The notes under the pieces: model-generated
Told to the model about the DNA's origin: nothing
The model's database searches: none
What the model saw: the letters and a program-made list of their open reading frames with translations, nothing else
Shown here: positions 1 through 8,838 of the stretch, piece by piece
Layout of the letters: every line of letters starts with the position of its first letter
Position numbering within the stretch: position 1 is the stretch's first letter
Position numbers and translations under genes: made by a program
From: Neochlamydia sp. S13
Lineage (GTDB): Bacteria; Chlamydiota; Chlamydiia; Chlamydiales; Parachlamydiaceae
DNA length: 64,000 nucleotides
Reading direction: 5' to 3'
Assembly (NCBI RefSeq): GCF_000648235.2
Contig: NZ_AP017977.1
Span: forward strand, 1,798,001 to 1,862,000

Positions 1-822
1 AAATATCAATCTTCTGTTAGAGAAATAAGAGAAAAAATTATCTCAGGCGTATCCAAAGAGTTAATTAATCAAGTTAAAGAAGATTTGACCAAGAAAGAGA
101 CCTTAGATAGGGTCATTAAGTTAGTAGAAGAAGAAAAAAAGACCCAAGAAGAAATTAAAAATTTTTGCTCACAGAAATTAGAGCAAGCAAAAGCTCAAAC
201 GCTACAAGGAATAAATAATTACTCTATCACCATTTTTCAACAAACAAAGGAGCTGTATTTTAGTAAAAGGCGACTGACTGAAGCTTATAGAAGCCAATAT
301 TTAAAAGCTATTGATAAGCTCGATTATTATCTTTCTATGGCCTATGGGCTTTTACCTAGAGATGCTATTTCCGAAAAAGTACGTTATCAGCTAAAAAATT
401 TTGATCAATTTATTAAAGACAGAAAAAGCGAAGTTGCTAAAGAAACGTTTGAAGCCATTCTAGATGACTACACTGAAGCCTTTAAGAAGAGGATAGAGAA
501 AACTAGGAAAAAGATTCAAGAATCTGAGCCAGATTTTCTTACTTTTTTATCTGATAGTACTAAGAAAAAAATAGAACTAATGCTTACCGGCAAAGGGAAA
601 AATCAAATAAATACTCAGATTTCAGCTGAAGATACAAAAGATATAGCTAAAGAGGTTTGTACAGCCTATGCAAACACAATGAATGCTTATAGTGATTTAA
701 TGAAAAATAACTTGGAGATCATGATCAAAAAAGTGATTTGTGCCTTCAATTTAGTTATAGTTACCCAAGATAGGCATTTTGCTTTTCTATTAGAAAAAGA
801 AAAAAAATCCTTGCATTTCTAA
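1..822 (+). CDS. Coiled-coil protein of unknown function, 5' end outside window, frame break at 3' end
   Basis: The reading frame is open from base 1, so the true start lies upstream; the first start-like codon inside the window (TTG at 85) has no reason to be used. The visible 273 codons are rich in Lys, Glu and Gln with heptad-like spacing, and no signal peptide or catalytic motif is seen. The frame stops at 820-822, just after a run of eight A (800-807). In the -1 frame the sequence stays open across the stop and runs directly into the next gene at 867. I infer one longer protein: a helical coiled-coil region followed by a beta-rich C-terminal domain, split by a single-base shift or read through by slippage on the A run. 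I do not recognise the family. The pairing of a long helical region with a lectin-like domain would suit a secreted toxin or effector, but that is speculation. Confidence 0.6.
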   Translation, partial: KYQSSVREIREKIISGVSKELINQVKEDLTKKETLDRVIKLVEEEKKTQEEIKNFCSQKLEQAKAQTLQGINNYSITIFQQTKELYFSKRRLTEAYRSQYLKAIDKLDYYLSMAYGLLPRDAISEKVRYQLKNFDQFIKDRKSEVAKETFEAILDDYTEAFKKRIEKTRKKIQESEPDFLTFLSDSTKKKIELMLTGKGKNQINTQISAEDTKDIAKEVCTAYANTMNAYSDLMKNNLEIMIKKVICAFNLVIVTQDRHFAFLLEKEKKSLHF

Positions 823-866
823 AGCATGAAACCACAAGCATTGTAGATATCGTTACCAGCTATAGT

Positions 867-1556
867 ATGCCTCATAGCTTTACTTTAAGAGGCAATTATA
901 AGAAACCTACTACAAGCAGCTTTGACGATATGCCTTATTTCAAAATATATGGGAAAATTACACAAATTAGTGCTATCACAGATTATTACAATGATGGTAT
1001 ATACGGGCTTCAAGTTAACTATGGGAATAAAGCTACGCCTTGGCGTGGGCTAGCTCCTAATCCCGATCACCCTTCACCTCATTACTCCAAGCCTTCCCAC
1101 ACGTTCAAATTAGGATGTAACGAAAAAATCACAAAAATTGTAGCAAATTGTGTGGATAATGTTTACGATGTAGATTGGTTGTATTCACAAGGACCTTTAT
1201 GTTTCCTATTAAGTATAGCTTTCTTTACAAATGAAAATAAGGATGGATACTTGCTTGGATTAGAGCTGGGCAGCGCGGTAGGAGTTACTACTAGTGTAAT
1301 TGAATTTGGAGAGGGCTACTATTTAGCAGCTATTGCTGGCGAAGAAGCAACTTACCCAATCAGAAAGTCAGATCCGATTCAGGTTTGGAAATCTGTAAAT
1401 TTTACATGTGTTAAAGATCTCTCTATACCAATAGAGGGATTAAGCCTGGAAGAGAAATTAAAACAAATCAGGCATTTCATAGAGTATGTCATGACGGATT
1501 TCCTTTCAGAAAAAGAAAAACAGCAGATAGAAAGAGAAGCTGAGCAGCTACCATAA
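867..1556 (+). CDS. Beta-rich, possibly jacalin-like lectin domain; likely C-terminal half of the preceding gene
   Basis: From its first ATG the frame codes for 229 residues, but the same frame is open further upstream to the A8 run at 800-807, with no ribosome binding site before the ATG. Residues about 25-160 have the spacing of a jacalin-type lectin: an early GIYGLQVNYG stretch, EKITKI, then a SIAFFTNENKDGYLLG strand-turn-strand and a late LAAIAG strand. These resemble the pattern in which a lectin domain recognises its ligand through Gly-rich loops, but I cannot confirm homology. The last 40 residues are again helical and charged. I read this as the C-terminal domain of the coiled-coil protein encoded from base 1, separated by one frame shift. 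It could instead be a separate small gene or a decaying remnant, since insertion sequences follow immediately. Confidence 0.5.
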   Translation: MPHSFTLRGNYKKPTTSSFDDMPYFKIYGKITQISAITDYYNDGIYGLQVNYGNKATPWRGLAPNPDHPSPHYSKPSHTFKLGCNEKITKIVANCVDNVYDVDWLYSQGPLCFLLSIAFFTNENKDGYLLGLELGSAVGVTTSVIEFGEGYYLAAIAGEEATYPIRKSDPIQVWKSVNFTCVKDLSIPIEGLSLEEKLKQIRHFIEYVMTDFLSEKEKQQIEREAEQLP

Positions 1557-1689
1557 CATACTCATAAATAGTAAATTAAAGAAGATTAATAGAATTGGCA
1601 TTAAATTCTGATGGAGGCCTTGCTATCGGTATAGAACAAAAACAGAAAAAATCCGTCTAAAAAGTTATACGGTTGCCTTTTATGAGGAG

Positions 1690-1839
1690 CTCACCTTACG
1701 CAGGCATAGAACTCCTTTGTAAATTTTGCAGTTCTTGATAGGCCATCTGATTGGCTTTAAGGATTAACTTATATTTTAAAGCAAAGTGATTAAGTAAGGT
1801 TTTAATTTTAAGAAATTCAAGCTTGCAATAAGCGATAAG
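1690..1839 (-). mobile_element. 3'-end remnant of the IS4-type element
   Basis: This is the reverse complement of the last 45 or so codons and terminal inverted repeat of the intact element at 5060-6211. The end sequence CTCACCTTACGCA lies at 1690-1702. Homology stops at about 1839, where the end of an IS481-type element begins, so that element or a deletion removed the rest. It cannot encode a transposase. Confidence 0.85.
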
Positions 1840-1874
1840 GTGTCCTAGACAGTACTTGACCTGACACACATGAG

Positions 1875-2461
1875 TTACCTGGCAGGTACTATTTCTGTCA
1901 GTTGTAACTTATCTAACATCTTTTCTTGCGCAAGATGTTTTGCATCTAAGAATGTTTGTAAAGGCGTCTTGCCAAAACAATACTTTCCTGTATGTGTTCT
2001 CTCGTTATTATACTCATTCATCCATTTATCCACATCCTCTTGTAATTCTTCAACATTTTTAAACACTTTCTTCCTAAAAGCTGTGGCATAAAATTCGTTC
2101 TGAATGGTCTGATGAAACCTTTCACAGATTCCATGGGTTTAAAGGGTGTCTGGCTTTAGTGCGAGAATGGTCTATGCTTTCGATGGCTAAGTAAAGTTCA
2201 TACTCATGATGCTCTCTTGCTCCACAGTACTCTGTACCACAATCGGTCAATATTCTTAAAACACGAATATCTTGCTCTTCCAGCCAGGGAATGACTCGAT
2301 CATTTAGCATATCCGCTGCTACCAACGCATTTTTCCTATCGTATAGTTTGATAAAAGCAACCTTAGAATAGGTATCGATCACTGGCTGTTGATAAATGCG
2401 TCCCATACCTTTAATAATGCCTACATAATAGGTATCTTTGAGAGAGTAGATAATACGCTTT
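1875..2461 (-). pseudogene. IS481-type transposase, C-terminal half (integrase core)
   Basis: Two minus-strand frames cover one protein. The stretch at 2122-2406 contains an rve-type core with IDTYSKVAF and RILTDCGTEYCG, corresponding to the first and second catalytic Asp regions (DDE family). The frame at 1875-2066 gives the C-terminal NNERTHTGKYCFGKTPLQTF motif typical of IS481-family enzymes. Between them the frame is lost near 2140, where the segment coding for the catalytic Glu region is damaged. Upstream codons run to 2461, where the IS630 element begins. The coding sequence resumes at 3627. It is not functional. Confidence 0.8.
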
Positions 2462-2463
2462 TA

Positions 2464-3624
2464 AATTACTCCTTACGCAATTAGACATACGATACAGCAC
2501 ATAAGCTTTTCATTCTTTTTTCTTCTAGACATACCTTTCTCCAAGAAACTATTGCCATCTTTTCTAATTCTTTATAACCACGATAAATACGATTAGACCA
2601 AAAATGACTACGCAAGTAATGCCATAAGTTTTCAACAGGATTAAGTTCAGGACTATAAGGAGGTAGAAAGAGCAGGTGAATATTGGAAGGAACTTTAAGC
2701 ATTTTACTAGTATGATAGCTAGCTCGGTCTAAAATTAGCAAAGCCTGGGAAGAAGCGGATAGTGATTGACTAACTTGCTCAAGAAGAATTTCCACTCCTT
2801 GGCTATTTAAGAAAGGTAGAATCATTCCTTCTGCTTGCCCTGAACGTGGGCAAACAGCTGTAGCTACATACAGATTTTTATATTCTGTCTGTCTAGGAGC
2901 TTTTGGCCGCGTTCCTTTTTTAGCCCATACCTTAATAAGGGTACTTTGTTGTCCAAGCCGTGCTTCATCTTCAAACCAAATTTCGATTTTTTGCTTGGGA
3001 AATTGTTTTTTTAAGCGGGCGATGGCTTTTGGAATTTTTTTTAAAGGCTTCTTGGTCCCTTAGGCTAGCTTTATAGTGCTGAGGACGAGGGACCAGGGGT
3101 GTATAGCGGCAGCGACGTAAGATTGTCCAAATTCCTTGCAAGGTTAAGTTTTTATTAAACTCTTTTTTTAGAATAGCTTGCAGATCAACTAGGTGAAAAA
3201 CATTGATGTTTTCTTCAGGTTCAGGCCCTTTTTCTACCCTCTCTAAGAAAGCTTTTTCTTGCTCAAACGTTAAAGCTCTTTTTCTTCCTGTTATTACAGG
3301 CCTCCTATCTTTCAGACCCTCTAAATTTTGAGCATTATACCTTCGGATCCATTTTTGAATAGCGCTTGTACAATAACCTAGCGCTTTTCCTATCTGATAC
3401 GCGCTTTCTCCTTCCATCGCCATCACCACTGCTCTTAATTTACAACTGTAACTGCCACAGGCTTTCTTTTTTGCCATGGCGTTTAATTCCTCTATTGTAT
3501 GATAAAAAGCTACAAACATGGTTTCCTCCTTTCCCAACCTTTTCTCTCCCTAAATTATCCTCCTTATTTGAATTTAGAAAAAGGCTGTTTGCATTCCCAA
3601 TAGCTGATACTTACGGAGTTTGTT
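2464..3624 (-). mobile_element. IS630-type insertion sequence
   Basis: The element lies inside the IS481 transposase gene: the reading frame of that gene stops at 3627 and resumes at about 2461. TA dinucleotides flank both edges, as expected for IS630 elements, which duplicate TA. The ends are imperfect inverted repeats sharing an ACTCC core followed by a TTACG- or GTAAG-like sequence. It carries one transposase gene in two overlapping frames. Confidence 0.75.
2481..3537 (-). CDS. IS630-type transposase in two overlapping frames
   Basis: The upstream frame (3537 to 2971) gives a 188-residue DNA-binding part: a helix-turn-helix around YQIGKALGYCTSAIQKWIRR and a second winged-helix segment. 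The downstream frame (about 3045 to 2481) gives the DDE catalytic domain: WFEDEARLG (first Asp), LILDRASYH (second Asp) and LPPYSPELNPVENLW (Glu). The two frames meet at eight A on the minus strand (plus-strand T run 3035-3042), and moving from the first to the second needs a +1 shift or loss of one A. Slippage on the run could make the full enzyme, or a single-base insertion inactivated it. All three catalytic residues are present. A GTG or internal ATG nearer the helix-turn-helix could be the true start. Confidence 0.75.
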
Positions 3625-3626
3625 TA

Positions 3627-4137
3627 AATGGTATAACCTGTATGTTCAGTTTCAATTTCACCATGCGCTTCTTTTTCTTCCTTGGCTTTTTCAAAAGCTT
3701 TTAGTTGGTCCTCTGTTAATATCATTTCTTCTCAAAGCCATTTTAGCTTCCAATGCTTTGAGGCGTTTTTGGAAAGTCTTAAAGATTATATCGTAGCCAA
3801 ACAGAACGTACGCCCTCTGGCGAAATGAAAACTCCCTGTTTCTTCAAGCTCGTTACATACTCTTAATTGTCCATAAGCAGGCTTTTGAAGAGCAAAATCA
3901 ACCACAGCTTCCTCAATGGACTCATCTACACTGTTTTTTATATAAGGTTTTCTAGGCGTCATATCCTGAAGAGCTGCTTTTCCACCTGTTTCATAAAGTT
4001 CTTTAAATCTATAAAAGCTATCTCTAGAATATCCCATCATCTTACAAGCTTTAAGAGGCATTTCCTAACGTTTCGGCTAGCTTTAAAACACCCATTATAT
4101 TTTTGATAACTTTTTGATGGGTTGCTAAATTTGACAT
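3627..4137 (-). pseudogene. IS481-type transposase, N-terminal half
   Basis: On the minus strand a start at 4137 gives about 28 residues (SNLATHQKVIKNIMGVLKLA) before the frame breaks near 4062. The next frame continues with a helix-turn-helix (CKMMGYSRDSFYRFKELYE) and the PAYGQLRVCNELEETG segment usual before the integrase core of IS481-family enzymes. A further frame change near 3790 leads into a Lys/Glu-rich linker that ends at the IS630 insertion. The gene therefore has at least two frame changes plus an insertion and is dead. Confidence 0.75.
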
Positions 4138-4286
4138 TTTGATACTTCTTGTTGGTCTTGGGGCCGCTCACTTCAACTTCTAGCCCTATCACTTTTGATG
4201 AGCAACAGGGCTTCAAGCTTCGCGGCTTTTAAATCGCGTTTCCTTTATTTTTGTCACAAATGTCAGATTAAGTCCTATCTATTACA

Positions 4287-5050
4287 GGTAATGTGATGAA
4301 AACCATGCTCTTGCAAATTCTCGACCTGCTCGCTTTTAATCATTCCTCTATCGCCTACAAAAGTGGCTTTTCCACAGTAAAAGCGTTCTTTAGCTTTTTT
4401 GATCTTCGCATGAAAAGTAGAAGGGTCTTGCGTATTACCTTTAAATACTTCGTCGATACAGGTGTACCCTCAGCTGAACTTAGCAATTCTATAATAATTT
4501 TTTTACCTTTCTTTTTGTCTAGGTTGTAACCCAAGCGGCAAGCTCGTTTTCTTTACCTTCTAAATAGGCGCTAGTGACATCATATAAAAATTAAGTGAGG
4601 AGTTTTCTTGCGGAAACTTTTAGTAAACAATCGATCTTCAATAGAGGCTTGGTTTTGGCATAACCCCAAAAGGTTTTTATAAAGATCTTCTTCATTAAAG
4701 CCTTCTTGTAGATCAATTACCGAAGCAATGGTATAGGTTTTTGCCTGCCTGGCTGCAGAAAGTCTTGAGCCTTGCTCCAATATACGTGCCAGCACTTGCC
4801 ACGACGCAAGCTAGCCTTCTCGGCTGTTGCCCAAAGTATCCATAATCCCTAAACGTTTAGCCATTTAGTAGATTACCCATACGCCAACAATAGATTGCAT
4901 CTTGGCTTCACGGCCAGAGGTTAAAGCTTGGAGATTACCTTTGTATTTTAAAGCTAACTCGATAGCAGTAATTTCTTCGGCTGTTCAATTGGATAGATTA
5001 CAAGCCGTACGTTTTTGACGGTTTTGCCCTCTCTATAGGATTCTCTTATC
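4287..5050 (-). pseudogene. Degraded N-terminal half of the 544-residue IS1634-type transposase
   Basis: The segment is clearly related on the minus strand to the first half of the intact transposase at 40204-41838, for example the ARILEQGSRLSAARQAKTY and EEDLYKNLLGLCQNQASIED segments, but it carries several frame changes and stops. The right edge is cut at the RESYREGKTVK segment by the IS4-type element at 5060, and the left edge is cut by the IS481 element. This is older than the three near-identical copies elsewhere in the window. Confidence 0.8.
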
Positions 5051-5059
5051 AATACATAA

Positions 5060-6211
5060 CTCACCTTACGCACAGATGAGTTGAAAAAATTATTATAAGA
5101 GTATATTTTTTCTTTGAAAAAAGGAGAAAAAAAATGAAACTTGATCTTCTTGATATTTATACAGATTATCTTATCAGCCAAAACCAACAAGCAACAGCCA
5201 CAGGGCTATCAAATCTTTTAGATGGGCAGATTAGCCATGATAAAATCACCCCTTTTCTTAACAACAATCCAGGAGGATCGAAAGAACTATGGCAGTATGT
5301 TAAAAAGCAAGTGCACCATTTAGAACAAGATAAAGGAGGTGTATTGATTATTGATGATACGATAGAAGAAAAGCCCTATACGGATGAATACGAAATCGTC
5401 TGCTGGCACTTTTCTCATACTCAAGGAAGATGTGTAAAGGGAATTAATCTACTTTCCTGTCTCATTAGCTATGGAGATTACACTTTTCCTATCGGCTTTG
5501 AAGTAATCAAAAAAGATATGCATTTTTGCGATGTGAAAACAAAGAAAGAAAAAAGACAGTCATCCATTACTAAAAACCAACATTTTAGAGCACTTATCCA
5601 ACAGGCAGCTGCCAATCAAGTGAAGTTTGAGTATGTGCTGGCTGACAATTGGTTTGGTGCTAAAGATAATATGGAATTTATCCACTATAAACTCAAAAAA
5701 ATGTTTGTATTTGGCATAAAGTCTAATCGATTAATTGCTTTTTCTGAGGAAGAAAGAAAAAAAGGCCAGTATCAGAATTTAAATACGTTTAATTTCAAAG
5801 ATGGAGATAAAAGGATAGTCTGGCTTAAAGAGCTAGTTTTCCCTGTAGCTTTGATTACAAAGATCTTCAAGAACGAAGACGGTTCTACAGGGGTTCCCCA
5901 CTTTGTGACTAACGACCTAAATCATGATTCTGATCCTATCTATGAAGTCTACCACAAACGATGGCGCATAGAAGAGTATCACAAATCGATAAAGCAGAAT
6001 ACTAGCCTTGAGAAGTCACCCACCAAAATTGCTCGCTCTCAAAGGAATCATATTTTTGCCTCTCTTATCGCTTATTGCAAGCTTGAATTTCTTAAAATTA
6101 AAACCTTACTCAATCACTTTGCTTTAAAATACAAGCTAATCCTTAAAGCCAATCAGATGGCCTATCAAGAACTGCAAATTTTACAAAGGAATTTTATGTC
6201 TGCGTAAGATG
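5060..6211 (+). mobile_element. Intact IS4-type insertion sequence
   Basis: The ends are inverted: CTCACCTTACGCA begins at 5060 and TGCGTAAGATG ends at 6211. The 9-base sequence AATACATAA is present on both sides (5051-5059 and 6212-6220), a target duplication close to the 10-12 bases usual for IS4-family elements. It inserted into an already damaged IS1634-type transposase gene. Partial copies lie at 1690-1839 and 10704-11061. Confidence 0.88.
5134..6207 (+). CDS. IS4-family transposase
   Basis: A 357-residue DDE transposase. The first Asp region is LIIDDTIEEK (about residues 71-80), the second is LADNWFG (about 169-175), and the C-terminal signature Y-x2-R-x3-E-x6-K is exact in YHKRWRIEEYHKSIK (about 273-287). 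The start is supported by AAAAGGAGAA just before the ATG. The frame is uninterrupted and the element has readable ends, so it is likely active or recently so. The stop codon lies within the right terminal repeat. Confidence 0.9.
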   Translation: MKLDLLDIYTDYLISQNQQATATGLSNLLDGQISHDKITPFLNNNPGGSKELWQYVKKQVHHLEQDKGGVLIIDDTIEEKPYTDEYEIVCWHFSHTQGRCVKGINLLSCLISYGDYTFPIGFEVIKKDMHFCDVKTKKEKRQSSITKNQHFRALIQQAAANQVKFEYVLADNWFGAKDNMEFIHYKLKKMFVFGIKSNRLIAFSEEERKKGQYQNLNTFNFKDGDKRIVWLKELVFPVALITKIFKNEDGSTGVPHFVTNDLNHDSDPIYEVYHKRWRIEEYHKSIKQNTSLEKSPTKIARSQRNHIFASLIAYCKLEFLKIKTLLNHFALKYKLILKANQMAYQELQILQRNFMSA

Positions 6212-6361
6212 AATACATAATATAAAGTACCTAAGAATCTTACAGCACGGTTATGTATCCCGTTTAGTTTGCCACAAATATAAAATTTTAATTTTTTTGT
6301 AGACCAATAATTGTATTTAACATATAGCTGTTAGGTGTATTCAAACCTTGGAGGTTTAAAA

Positions 6362-7633
6362 ATGAATCCCCCTATTATTCTTTCTTCAGCAAGACCTATT
6401 TCGGCACCATCCGTATCATTAATATGGTCCTGGCCCCTACCTAACAGTAATAAAATTATTGACCTTTTTTATGATAAAACGAGTGGATTTTCAACTGCGA
6501 TAAAGAGTGAGCACCCAATCTCTTTAAGAATTTCTCAGCAAACCGCTAAATTTTTAGATCAAATTCCAACCGAGCGCATTGCAAACGTAGCACTCCACTA
6601 TTTTAAAAATACTTTCGTAAGTTTTAGCGAACAGGAAGATGCACTTGAAATTAAGCGATTATCGTGGGACAAAAGAGCTGCGTCTAAATATCTTGATAAT
6701 CTTATTGCAAAATATCAAAGGTCCCTGACCTCCTCTCAGTATTCTTATTTGCTAGTGCGTGATTTTTTTTTTGCTGCAGGAGGAAATTTTGAGACCTCTT
6801 CCTCTTTACAACAAGAGCTAGAAGCCATTCAGCATAGCTTTCAGGATCATAGAAACAAGTTGGAAGAATATAAAAAATTCATTTCTAAGGAAGCAGGCCA
6901 AGATGAATTCAAAGATCTGTGTAGCCAAGGGGTTTTACAAGAAATGCTATCTGTAACAGAAAATAGGATAAAAGATCATCAACTTATTTTACATGTGTTG
7001 AAATTAAGTGCAGCTGGCTTGGAATCAAAACTAATCATCTTTAAAGAGAATATCCAACAAGAGTTAAATGAGCTTCAACCTAATGAGCTACTTGCTAAAC
7101 TAGGGGAGATAATGGCCGTATTAGAGGATCTGTGGAGGCAAGCACGAGATTATTCTGAAGCAGCATCATTATTTAATGTGCTTCAGGAGAAAGGCACTGC
7201 TTTACAGGAAGCAAATAATATTCGAAGAGATGAAATTTACAAACGTTTGCAAGAATTGATACATAGAAGGACAGGAATAAATATAGAAGAGGTTAAAGAG
7301 GAAAAAGCAAAAACCTTGAGTCGATTGTATGATAGCCATAAAAAAAATGTAGAAGAAAGTGAAAAAATTCGAAATGTAGAAGATTACGGACGAAGGATCT
7401 TAAAAAAACAAGAGGAATTCGAGTTACGGTATCGAGATGCTCTAGTAGCCGTAATAACTGATCAATCAAAAGCTAGGAAAATCCTAGCATTAAGAGAAAA
7501 TATTAATAAGATTTTCACAGAAATGAAAAAGTGGTCAGAGGAAAGGCAACTGTCCATATTAGAAAAATTGCTAAGCATCAATTTGCAAGGAGAGGATGTG
7601 GAGCAAAAAATCAACCAATTAGCCCAATTTTAA
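6362..7633 (+). CDS. Coiled-coil protein of unknown function
   Basis: I chose the ATG at 6362 (423 residues) because GGAGGT lies seven bases upstream; an in-frame GTG at 6335 would add nine residues with no binding site. After a Pro/Ser-rich N-terminus the protein is almost wholly helical, with long Glu/Lys/Gln-rich heptad stretches from about residue 140 to the end. There is no signal peptide, membrane segment or enzyme motif. It is followed after 36 bases by a second helical protein, so the two are probably co-transcribed. The arrangement of a large then a small helical protein recalls the pair at 12885-15201, although there the order along the strand is small then large. Two-component helical toxins have such layouts, but I see no diagnostic motif and do not assign one. 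Confidence 0.7.
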   Translation: MNPPIILSSARPISAPSVSLIWSWPLPNSNKIIDLFYDKTSGFSTAIKSEHPISLRISQQTAKFLDQIPTERIANVALHYFKNTFVSFSEQEDALEIKRLSWDKRAASKYLDNLIAKYQRSLTSSQYSYLLVRDFFFAAGGNFETSSSLQQELEAIQHSFQDHRNKLEEYKKFISKEAGQDEFKDLCSQGVLQEMLSVTENRIKDHQLILHVLKLSAAGLESKLIIFKENIQQELNELQPNELLAKLGEIMAVLEDLWRQARDYSEAASLFNVLQEKGTALQEANNIRRDEIYKRLQELIHRRTGINIEEVKEEKAKTLSRLYDSHKKNVEESEKIRNVEDYGRRILKKQEEFELRYRDALVAVITDQSKARKILALRENINKIFTEMKKWSEERQLSILEKLLSINLQGEDVEQKINQLAQF

Positions 7634-7669
7634 TTTAAATATATTAACCTTTATACTAGGAGTATTTAT

Positions 7670-8362
7670 ATGATCCAAACAACACATAGAAATCCTAACG
7701 CTTCCGCCCTATTCGCAGTAGGTGCTGATGAGGTGGAGACAATGGTAACTGCTTTCAGCGAATCATTAAAAAGCATTAAGACGACCCATGGGGAAGTATT
7801 AGGGGCGGCAATCAGAGCAGAGAAAGCTCAGCAACAATTTATTGAAGCACTTCGAGCTCAGATGTTAAACAAAATGGCTGCAGGAAATATTGCAGAGGCA
7901 AGAGAGCTTACTATTTTATCTAAGGAAGCGGCAGAGGTTTCTCTTACAGCCGGTTTTGATGCAGTCACTAGGATGGCTGACATCGCTCTGCGTACTCTTG
8001 AATTGGGTATAAACCATCAAACCCATGTAATTCAAGAGGCTATTAAAACAAGATTAGTGCTAATTCAGCAAGAGGGCGAGAAGATAGAAATTATTATTAG
8101 CGCGGAAAAAAGCAAGCAAGAGCTGGAATTACAAAAAAGAAAATTCGATGCAGACATCCAGCAGACAAATGAAAAAAACAAGGCAGAAATTCTTCAAAGG
8201 CAATATGACGCCTACTTAGCTGCTTACAATAAGGATATGGAAGTTGCTAAAGCTATTCTAGCCAAGCATCGCAATGTTGAGATTAAGCATCAACCACCCT
8301 CTATGGATTTAAGGTCTAATACAGTCACCCAGGGATGGGTTAAATGTGTGGGCAGGGGCTAG
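7670..8362 (+). CDS. Helical protein of unknown function, partner of the preceding gene
   Basis: This 230-residue protein starts at an ATG preceded by AGGAG with good spacing. It is Ala/Glu/Lys-rich and mostly helical; residues about 15-135 are amphipathic helices and about 135-195 form a charged coiled coil. The last 25 residues are unlike the rest and end with a Trp/Cys-containing tail. Its position 36 bases behind the 423-residue gene suggests a shared transcript, and a terminator-like hairpin follows at 8387. No family is recognised. Confidence 0.7.
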   Translation: MIQTTHRNPNASALFAVGADEVETMVTAFSESLKSIKTTHGEVLGAAIRAEKAQQQFIEALRAQMLNKMAAGNIAEARELTILSKEAAEVSLTAGFDAVTRMADIALRTLELGINHQTHVIQEAIKTRLVLIQQEGEKIEIIISAEKSKQELELQKRKFDADIQQTNEKNKAEILQRQYDAYLAAYNKDMEVAKAILAKHRNVEIKHQPPSMDLRSNTVTQGWVKCVGRG

Positions 8363-8386
8363 CATAAGCCATTTTAAATACCTACC

Positions 8387-8416
8387 AGAGAAGAGCCTCA
8401 CAGGTTCCTCTTCTTA
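8387..8416 (+). terminator. Terminator-like hairpin after the helical gene pair
   Basis: AGAAGAG at 8389-8395 pairs with CTCTTCT at 8408-8414, with an inner CCT/AGG pairing and a short loop. The T content downstream is modest. It lies 25 bases after the stop of the 230-residue gene. Confidence 0.45.
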
Positions 8417-8585
8417 TATGTTCTAGGCAGAACTTAACCTGCCAAATTACTGCTACCTTGCAGCTACTTAAGCTACCAGGTAATTGTAAATTGCCAGGAA
8501 AAGACTGCTTAGGACATATTTAAAATAGCGTCTCTATATGTGGCAGCCCACTAAATCCTTCTGAAGCATAATTTTAAATAAATTT

Positions 8586-8795
8586 CTAAGTGTACAAATT
8601 TAATCGCATGCGGACTTGTTGCAAGATATCACGAGTGCTTTTCTTAAAGAATTTTTCATTAGCATCCAACTCGACTTGAGCATCTTGGTATTTAGCCAAT
8701 GTGAGTATAATTTCCTCTAATTGCATAATATTACTAGTGCTGTTTTTAAAGAATTCACTAGCAACCAACTCGCCTTGAGCATCTTGGTATAGTTA
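8586..8795 (-). pseudogene. C-terminal fragment related to the coiled-coil gene at 12885-14213
   Basis: The minus strand encodes about 65 residues ending in DILQQVRMRLNLYT. The 442-residue protein at 12885-14213 ends in the very similar DILQQIRLQFNLHI. The fragment contains a duplicated unit of about 35 residues, each with YQDAQ, EL and FFK..ST, visible as a direct DNA repeat at about 8646-8693 and 8750-8795. An in-frame stop precedes it, and an IS630-type element begins immediately beyond, so it is the tail of a lost paralogue. Confidence 0.65.
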
Positions 8796-8838
8796 TTTGA
8801 ATTCTATTTTTCTAAGGATATATGTATAATCAATTGGC

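Larger units (their letters stand above)
1841..4286 (-). mobile_element. IS481-type insertion sequence, broken and itself interrupted by an IS630 element
   Basis: The imperfect inverted ends are TAGACAGTACTTGACCTGAC at about 1846-1865 and TAGATAGGACTTAATCTGAC read on the minus strand at the right end (about 4260-4280). Between them, on the minus strand, lie two parts of one integrase-core transposase (3627-4137 and 1875-2461), separated by the IS630-type element at 2464-3624. The left flank is an IS4 remnant and the right flank an IS1634 remnant, so no target duplication can be read. C-terminal scraps of the same element occur at 12172-12436 and 12786-12873. Confidence 0.75.

Noticed and set aside
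8421-8530. TGTTCTAGGCAGAACTTAACC resembling an IS481 end
   Set aside because: The likeness is limited to about 20 bases with several mismatches and no adjoining transposase codons.
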